Shown here piece after piece: positions 43,340 to 46,842 of a stretch of DNA of 46,842 nucleotides. The translations under genes were made by a program, and so were the position numbers. Every line of letters starts with the position of its first letter. Position 1 is the first letter of the stretch. The notes beneath the pieces were generated by a model. The model saw nothing but the letters and a program-made list of their open reading frames with translations, was not told the origin of the DNA and searched no databases. This DNA comes from an uncultured Candidatus Melainabacteria bacterium (GTDB taxonomy: Bacteria > Cyanobacteriota > Vampirovibrionia > Gastranaerophilales > Gastranaerophilaceae), in the NCBI GenBank assembly GCA_934692625.1, contig CAKUUC010000016.1, forward strand, positions 1-46,842, in the 5' to 3' direction.

Positions 43340-43367
43340 ATTATATGTAAACTTATGTAAACCTCAA
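43340..43367 (-). promoter_or_regulatory. Promoter and probable autoregulatory operator of the XRE gene
   Basis: On the minus strand TTGAGG (43367-43362) and TATAAT (43345-43340) are 16 bases apart. On the plus strand TATGTAAAC occurs twice in this spacer region, at 43344-43352 and 43354-43362, ten bases apart, one helical turn. An inverted repeat CATAAG/CTTATG (43333-43338 and 43352-43357) overlaps them. A protein bound there would block the promoter. Confidence 0.6.
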
Positions 43368-43508
43368 ACCCCTTGCTAATTCTATATTTTACATATTTAC
43401 TATTTTTAATTCTTAAAATCACGCAATTTTGAGAATCGAAATGTTTTTATATAAGAGTAAGTGATGTGCAAATTCACGAGGTACTACTAATATTAAGGAG
43501 ACAAAAGT

Positions 43509-44060
43509 ATGAGTATTGAAAAACTTGGCGGAAATTCACCGATTTTAAAATTGGTAACATCAGAACAGGCTAACGGTATCGCATCTGGCGGAATCAAACC
43601 CTCAAATGTACAAATGACCGGTCTTTATAAAGAAGGCGGCGTTACTCAAAAAGATATTAACAGATATCTCGAAGACCCGTTTTCACGTAAAGAAATCAAA
43701 AATTTAATTTCAAAAAGCCCGATTGGCTTAGCCGATGCTCCGAGCAAAGAAGATTTAGAAAAACAAGGTTGCACATTTAAAGGAACAGCATATCATCTTG
43801 GAGCACCTATGTTTTATGATACGCCTGATGGTGGTTCTGTTACTGTTTATGACGGTAGAGGCTGCAAAGAACAGGGCGAAGACCAACAAAAAATTATTTA
43901 TAAAAAAGGTAACTTAACCCAAACTATGTTCTATGATAAAAACGGTAAACTAACAGGCGGTAATATTACAGTAAAAGACCCTGTTACGGGAGCAAAAGAA
44001 AGTTATGCCGATTTTACAACTAAAGACGGTAATATTACTAACGTAATGACAACTAATTAA
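43509..44060 (+). CDS. Hypothetical protein of the divergent XRE locus
   Basis: This 183-residue protein is not recognised. The N-terminus is polar with no Sec signal (MSIEKLGGNSPILKLVTSEQ). The C-terminal half has repeated short beta strands with a DG turn (SVTVYDGRG, IIYKKGNLTQTMFYDKNGK, GNITVKDPVTGA), like MORN-like or other beta-hairpin repeats. AAGGAG precedes the ATG and a strong terminator follows the stop. It is divergent from the XRE regulator, and its -10 region includes TATATAAG at 43448-43455. It is probably a small exported or surface protein, by analogy only. Confidence 0.75.
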   Translation: MSIEKLGGNSPILKLVTSEQANGIASGGIKPSNVQMTGLYKEGGVTQKDINRYLEDPFSRKEIKNLISKSPIGLADAPSKEDLEKQGCTFKGTAYHLGAPMFYDTPDGGSVTVYDGRGCKEQGEDQQKIIYKKGNLTQTMFYDKNGKLTGGNITVKDPVTGAKESYADFTTKDGNITNVMTTN

Positions 44061-44086
44061 AAAGTTTAGCCAAAATAAAAATCACG

Positions 44087-44113
44087 AGCGGTTTGGTTTC
44101 AAACCGCTTTTTT
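44087..44113 (+). terminator. Intrinsic terminator after the gene at 43509
   Basis: AGCGGTTTG, loop GTTT, CAAACCGCT form a perfect 9-bp stem, followed by a run of T residues at 44108-44113. Confidence 0.9.
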
Positions 44114-44168
44114 AATATTCGTAAGTCGGGGAATTTAATTTTTCGTAAAATTTTTTTATAACTTGATT

Positions 44169-44399
44169 ATGAGTGCAATAATAGGAATATCAATTCAAAA
44201 CAGGTTAGACGAAGCGCAAAAGTTACAAGAGATTTTAACTCGTTACGGCTGTGCCATAAAAACTCGTATCGGACTGCATGATATGGGGAATTTTGCGTGT
44301 GTAAACTATGGAATTGTTCTGCTTGAGGTTGTGGATAATGTTCACGAACTGTATCAAGAACTTTCAAAATCTTGGGACGTTCAGATTATGAAATTTTAA
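44169..44399 (+). CDS. TM1266-family ACT/NikR-like small regulator
   Basis: The 76-residue protein resembles the TM1266 family, often annotated as iron-only hydrogenase system putative regulator, with a ferredoxin-like fold. Matching elements are IGISIQNRLDEAQKLQEIL, YGCAIKTRIGLHD and the final strand and helix (VLLEVVDNVHELYQELSKSW, in pieces). No hydrogenase gene lies in the window. The ATG at 44169 is preferred; the longer frame starts with TTG, and no strong ribosome binding site is visible. It is small enough that function may be as a ligand-sensing domain only. Confidence 0.8.
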   Translation: MSAIIGISIQNRLDEAQKLQEILTRYGCAIKTRIGLHDMGNFACVNYGIVLLEVVDNVHELYQELSKSWDVQIMKF

Positions 44400-44415
44400 C
44401 ATTTGTAAATAAAAG

Positions 44416-44470
44416 TATATAAGACCATCAAAAAAAATTTTTAGATGTTTTCATGGTAAAGGGAACCATG
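44416..44470 (+). promoter_or_regulatory. Promoter and structured leader of the nucleotidase gene
   Basis: TATATAAG (44416-44423) is a plausible -10 region. In the leader CATGGT (44452-44457) pairs with ACCATG (44465-44470), leaving the SD-like AAAGGGA in the loop, and the true ATG follows at 44475. Alternative pairing of CATC with GATG is possible upstream. This could modulate translation. Confidence 0.4.
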
Positions 44471-44474
44471 TAAC

Positions 44475-45965
44475 ATGATTAACGCTGTCGGACAAAATCC
44501 AAATATTAAAACAAGTATTTTTTACATCAATGATTATCATGGAAAATCTATAAACATGGAACGTACGATTACAGCATCAAGAGCCTTTGATGCTCGTAAC
44601 AAGGGAAAAGAGAACGATATAGATACTTTCAAATTATCATCCGGCGACATTATGATTGGCGAAGACTTCAAAACAAACGAACTTGCGGTAATGTTTCAAA
44701 ATATAATTGGTGTTTTGGCTTCTGCTGTCGGTAATCACGAGTACGATATGCAAGAAAATGTCGGTAGTGTTTTGCCACTTGTTAAGTATAAATTACTTGC
44801 AAACAACGTTAAAATAAATTCCCACAATCCGTATTCAAACAGTATCATCTCTTCTGAAATTATAGAGAAAAACGGTCATAAGTACGGTGTTATTGGCGCT
44901 TCTCCGATAGATTTACACAAACGTACAAAAAATGGTTCGTTGCAAAAAGATGTTCAAGTCGACAACCCGAAAGAAACACTTGCGGATATTCAAAAAGAAG
45001 TCGACAAATTCAAAGAACAAGGGATAAATAAGATTATTTTATTGTCACACTTAGGCTATACACTTGACAAAATTGTCGCAAAACAAACTCAAGGAATAGA
45101 CGTTATTTTAGGTGGACATTCTCACGATTTGCTGTTAGGAGTTGAAGAAGGCAAAAATCTTTTCTATTCAAAAAACGGCGAACCCGTTGTTATCACTCAG
45201 GCGGGACGAGATGGCAAAAATTTCGGAATTTTGAATTTGGAATTTGATAAAAATGGTGTTATCAAAAAAGTTCAAAACAATGTTGCAACAACTAGAGAAT
45301 TTCCAAGAAACGCTCCTGCCAAATTCTTATTTAATAACATTTTTGGGGTTCGCGAAACCTACGGATACATAAAATCCGCACCACCTCCATTAACAAAAGA
45401 TTTGATAGAACCTAATCCGCACGCTTATTTTATCACGGAGTGCATAAGAAAAGATTTAAACTGCGATATTGCAATTTTGCCGTCCGCTAATATAAGAGGC
45501 TATTTTGAACAAGGAAAAGTAGACACTCGTATTTTGGCTGACATTTTGCCGTTTAGAAATAAATTATACCGTGTAAATTATACAGAAAAAGACATTGTTG
45601 ATGCCTTCAAAAAGGCTGCAAAATCATTCACAAATATTGCCAATAAACCTGGAATATTCTACGCTTCCGGCATAAAATATTCTGTTACGGATAAAGGGAA
45701 TATTAAATCAATGACTTTTGTTGACAAAAACGGTAAAGAAACACCGATAGATATCAATAACCCAAGAGAAGATAAAATTTATTCAACCGTATTAAATGAT
45801 TATAATGTGCAAGGTAATGATGGATTCCCTATGTTAAATCAACCAGAAAAAATTGTGGAAAAATATGACTTTGATGCATCTAAGTGTATCGAAGATGTTT
45901 TGAAAGCCACCAAAGAGCCTGTAGAAATCAAAGATGATGACAGAATTACAGTTTTAAAAGGATAA
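44475..45965 (+). CDS. 5'-nucleotidase-like metallophosphatase without signal peptide
   Basis: The 496-residue protein is of the UshA/5'-nucleotidase family. Metal-site motifs are intact: INDYHGKS (Asp20, His22), SSGDIM (Asp58), GNHEYD (Asn87, His88), SHLG (His192) and GGHSHD (His215, His217). The C-terminal 5_nucleotid_C domain follows (about 300-490). UshA relatives are periplasmic or surface proteins with Sec signals, but this N-terminus (MINAVGQNPNIKT) is polar with no hydrophobic core. It may act in the cytosol or leave by another route. The ATG is 3 bases after an ATG-containing hairpin that includes a possible ribosome binding site. Confidence 0.9.
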   Translation: MINAVGQNPNIKTSIFYINDYHGKSINMERTITASRAFDARNKGKENDIDTFKLSSGDIMIGEDFKTNELAVMFQNIIGVLASAVGNHEYDMQENVGSVLPLVKYKLLANNVKINSHNPYSNSIISSEIIEKNGHKYGVIGASPIDLHKRTKNGSLQKDVQVDNPKETLADIQKEVDKFKEQGINKIILLSHLGYTLDKIVAKQTQGIDVILGGHSHDLLLGVEEGKNLFYSKNGEPVVITQAGRDGKNFGILNLEFDKNGVIKKVQNNVATTREFPRNAPAKFLFNNIFGVRETYGYIKSAPPPLTKDLIEPNPHAYFITECIRKDLNCDIAILPSANIRGYFEQGKVDTRILADILPFRNKLYRVNYTEKDIVDAFKKAAKSFTNIANKPGIFYASGIKYSVTDKGNIKSMTFVDKNGKETPIDINNPREDKIYSTVLNDYNVQGNDGFPMLNQPEKIVEKYDFDASKCIEDVLKATKEPVEIKDDDRITVLKG

Positions 45966-45989
45966 ATTTACCTAATATAATGATTTCTT

Positions 45990-46012
45990 GCGGTCAAATC
46001 AAGCAAGATTAA
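45990..46012. terminator. Weak hairpin between convergent genes
   Basis: TCTTGC and GCAAGA flank a loop of about 11 bases in the 43-base gap between the nucleotidase and pilin-like genes. No T-run of length follows, so terminator function is uncertain. Confidence 0.3.
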
Positions 46013-46776
46013 TTACCGCTGTTGCTTTTTAAATTTTCCCACCAAGATTTACTTTTATATAAACTACTCCACCAACCTATATTTTTGTCATAAGGATTTT
46101 GGTTTTTGTGTGCGTACTTGTAACAACCATCACCTCGAGATGAATATGTATCCCCACCAATTGGAGAACAATTATTAGCAAAATAATACGGATTGCTAAA
46201 ATATATAAACACATCGTACCCTAACCTGTTAGGGCCAGCCCAAGGTCCGTTTGTATCAAACATAATTTTTGAAGAAGTAGCACTTCCCGTAGAACCAACA
46301 ATTTGAGGAGAACCAATCATCGAACCGTCCGGAAGTATTAATGCATAAGCTTTTTGCTTATTATCAATCATTGAAAAATAATAATTACCACTAAAATGTG
46401 TTCCGTTTTGGAAACTGTATATACCTAAGCGTCCCCAACTACGATAATCTTTATCATTACCAACATATGTTCCAATATTTTTTATATAGTATTTTGTAGC
46501 GCCTTTAAATTGCTTTTCCCAGATAGAGTTAAACAAGTCCATTGTTGCTTCTCGCTCAGCTTGTGGAACTTTATTATAAACCTCAAACGAATCAACACCG
46601 AGTTCCTCAGAAGCCATTTTTATAGCTTGGGTAATCACGGCATCTGTCTTTTTAAATCGAGTTTCTAACATTTTTCTATTATACGCATTTATAAGTGTCG
46701 GTATTGTTATTGCGGCAACAATTCCAACTATCCCTAAAACTATCAATACTTCCGCCAAAGTAAATGCTTTTTTCAT
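46009..46776 (-). CDS. Type IV pilin-like protein with prepilin leader
   Basis: The N-terminus MKKAFTLAEVLIVLGIVGIVAAITIP is a class III (type IVa-like) prepilin signal: a short basic leader, cleavage before the Phe of FTLAE, and a hydrophobic helix with Glu at mature position 5. The rest (about 30-255) is a globular domain rich in Tyr, Asn and Gly, with several Cys-containing loops near the C-terminus (NNCSPIGG, GDGCYKY). It is probably a pseudopilin or minor pilin of a type IV pilus or type II-like system. AAGGAG precedes the ATG. No assembly genes are in the window. Confidence 0.92.
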   Translation of the reverse strand: MKKAFTLAEVLIVLGIVGIVAAITIPTLINAYNRKMLETRFKKTDAVITQAIKMASEELGVDSFEVYNKVPQAEREATMDLFNSIWEKQFKGATKYYIKNIGTYVGNDKDYRSWGRLGIYSFQNGTHFSGNYYFSMIDNKQKAYALILPDGSMIGSPQIVGSTGSATSSKIMFDTNGPWAGPNRLGYDVFIYFSNPYYFANNCSPIGGDTYSSRGDGCYKYAHKNQNPYDKNIGWWSSLYKSKSWWENLKSNSGN

Positions 46777-46842
46777 GCTTAATACTCCTTTTATTTGTAA
46801 TATCTATAAACAGATTCTGAATAAGATAAAATCTACGCAATT

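Overview
The window is AT-rich, densely coded DNA from a diderm bacterium. It carries an RND/MFP/TolC efflux system, signal peptides, a type IV pilin-like protein and an FlhB-type export protein. Low GC, anaerobic electron-transfer genes (a PyrK/NfnA-like flavoprotein, EtfBA, a TM1266-family protein), pseudopilins and many lineage-specific proteins with short Asn/Ser-rich N-termini together suggest a gut member of the non-photosynthetic cyanobacterial relatives (Vampirovibrionia/'Melainabacteria', order Gastranaerophilales). That assignment is inference from gene style; no rRNA or tRNA gene is visible in the window to test it.

Layout. 1-490 holds interspersed and direct repeats. 491-5900 carries lineage-specific surface or export-type proteins: a glycine-zipper protein with a UBA-like C-terminus, a short charged protein, a WG-repeat protein, a helical-repeat protein, and an EF-hand/coiled-coil/CHAP hydrolase. 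5990-9691 is a minus-strand operon: BlaI/MecI-type repressor, small protein, possible serpin-fold exported protein, radA, pncC. 9778-13197 has an exported protein, a membrane glycosyltransferase and tsaC. A candidate sRNA with its own promoter-like box and terminator lies at 13264-13371, before an EF-hand protein. 14753-17607 is a redox cassette: PyrK/NfnA-like reductase, a four-cysteine miniprotein, EtfB, EtfA. 18545-24623 is mostly minus-strand housekeeping: GNAT, DUF212, ispA, rsgA, a FliA-like sigma factor, flhB, yjbQ, rsmG. 24613-28927 links an ATPase-TPR protein with a CHASE2-GGDEF diguanylate cyclase and an unlisted 55-aa ORF. 29035-35442 is the efflux operon (MFP, RND pump, TolC-like protein) plus a GtrA protein. 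35555-39361 is a very large TPR protein with a disordered tail. 39469-46776 has tag, two tandem paralogous membrane proteins, mscL, prfB (with a programmed +1 frameshift), an XRE regulator, a TM1266-type protein, a 5'-nucleotidase-like metallophosphatase and a pseudopilin.

The points most worth a second look are the candidate sRNA, the prfB recoding site, the autoregulatory-looking XRE promoter, the FlhB/FliA pair beside several proteins that look exported but lack Sec signals, the PyrK-miniprotein-EtfBA cassette, and the possible serpin-fold protein in a BlaI-headed operon with radA and pncC. Start codons were revised where the longest frame began with a weak codon lacking a ribosome binding site; each such case is stated.
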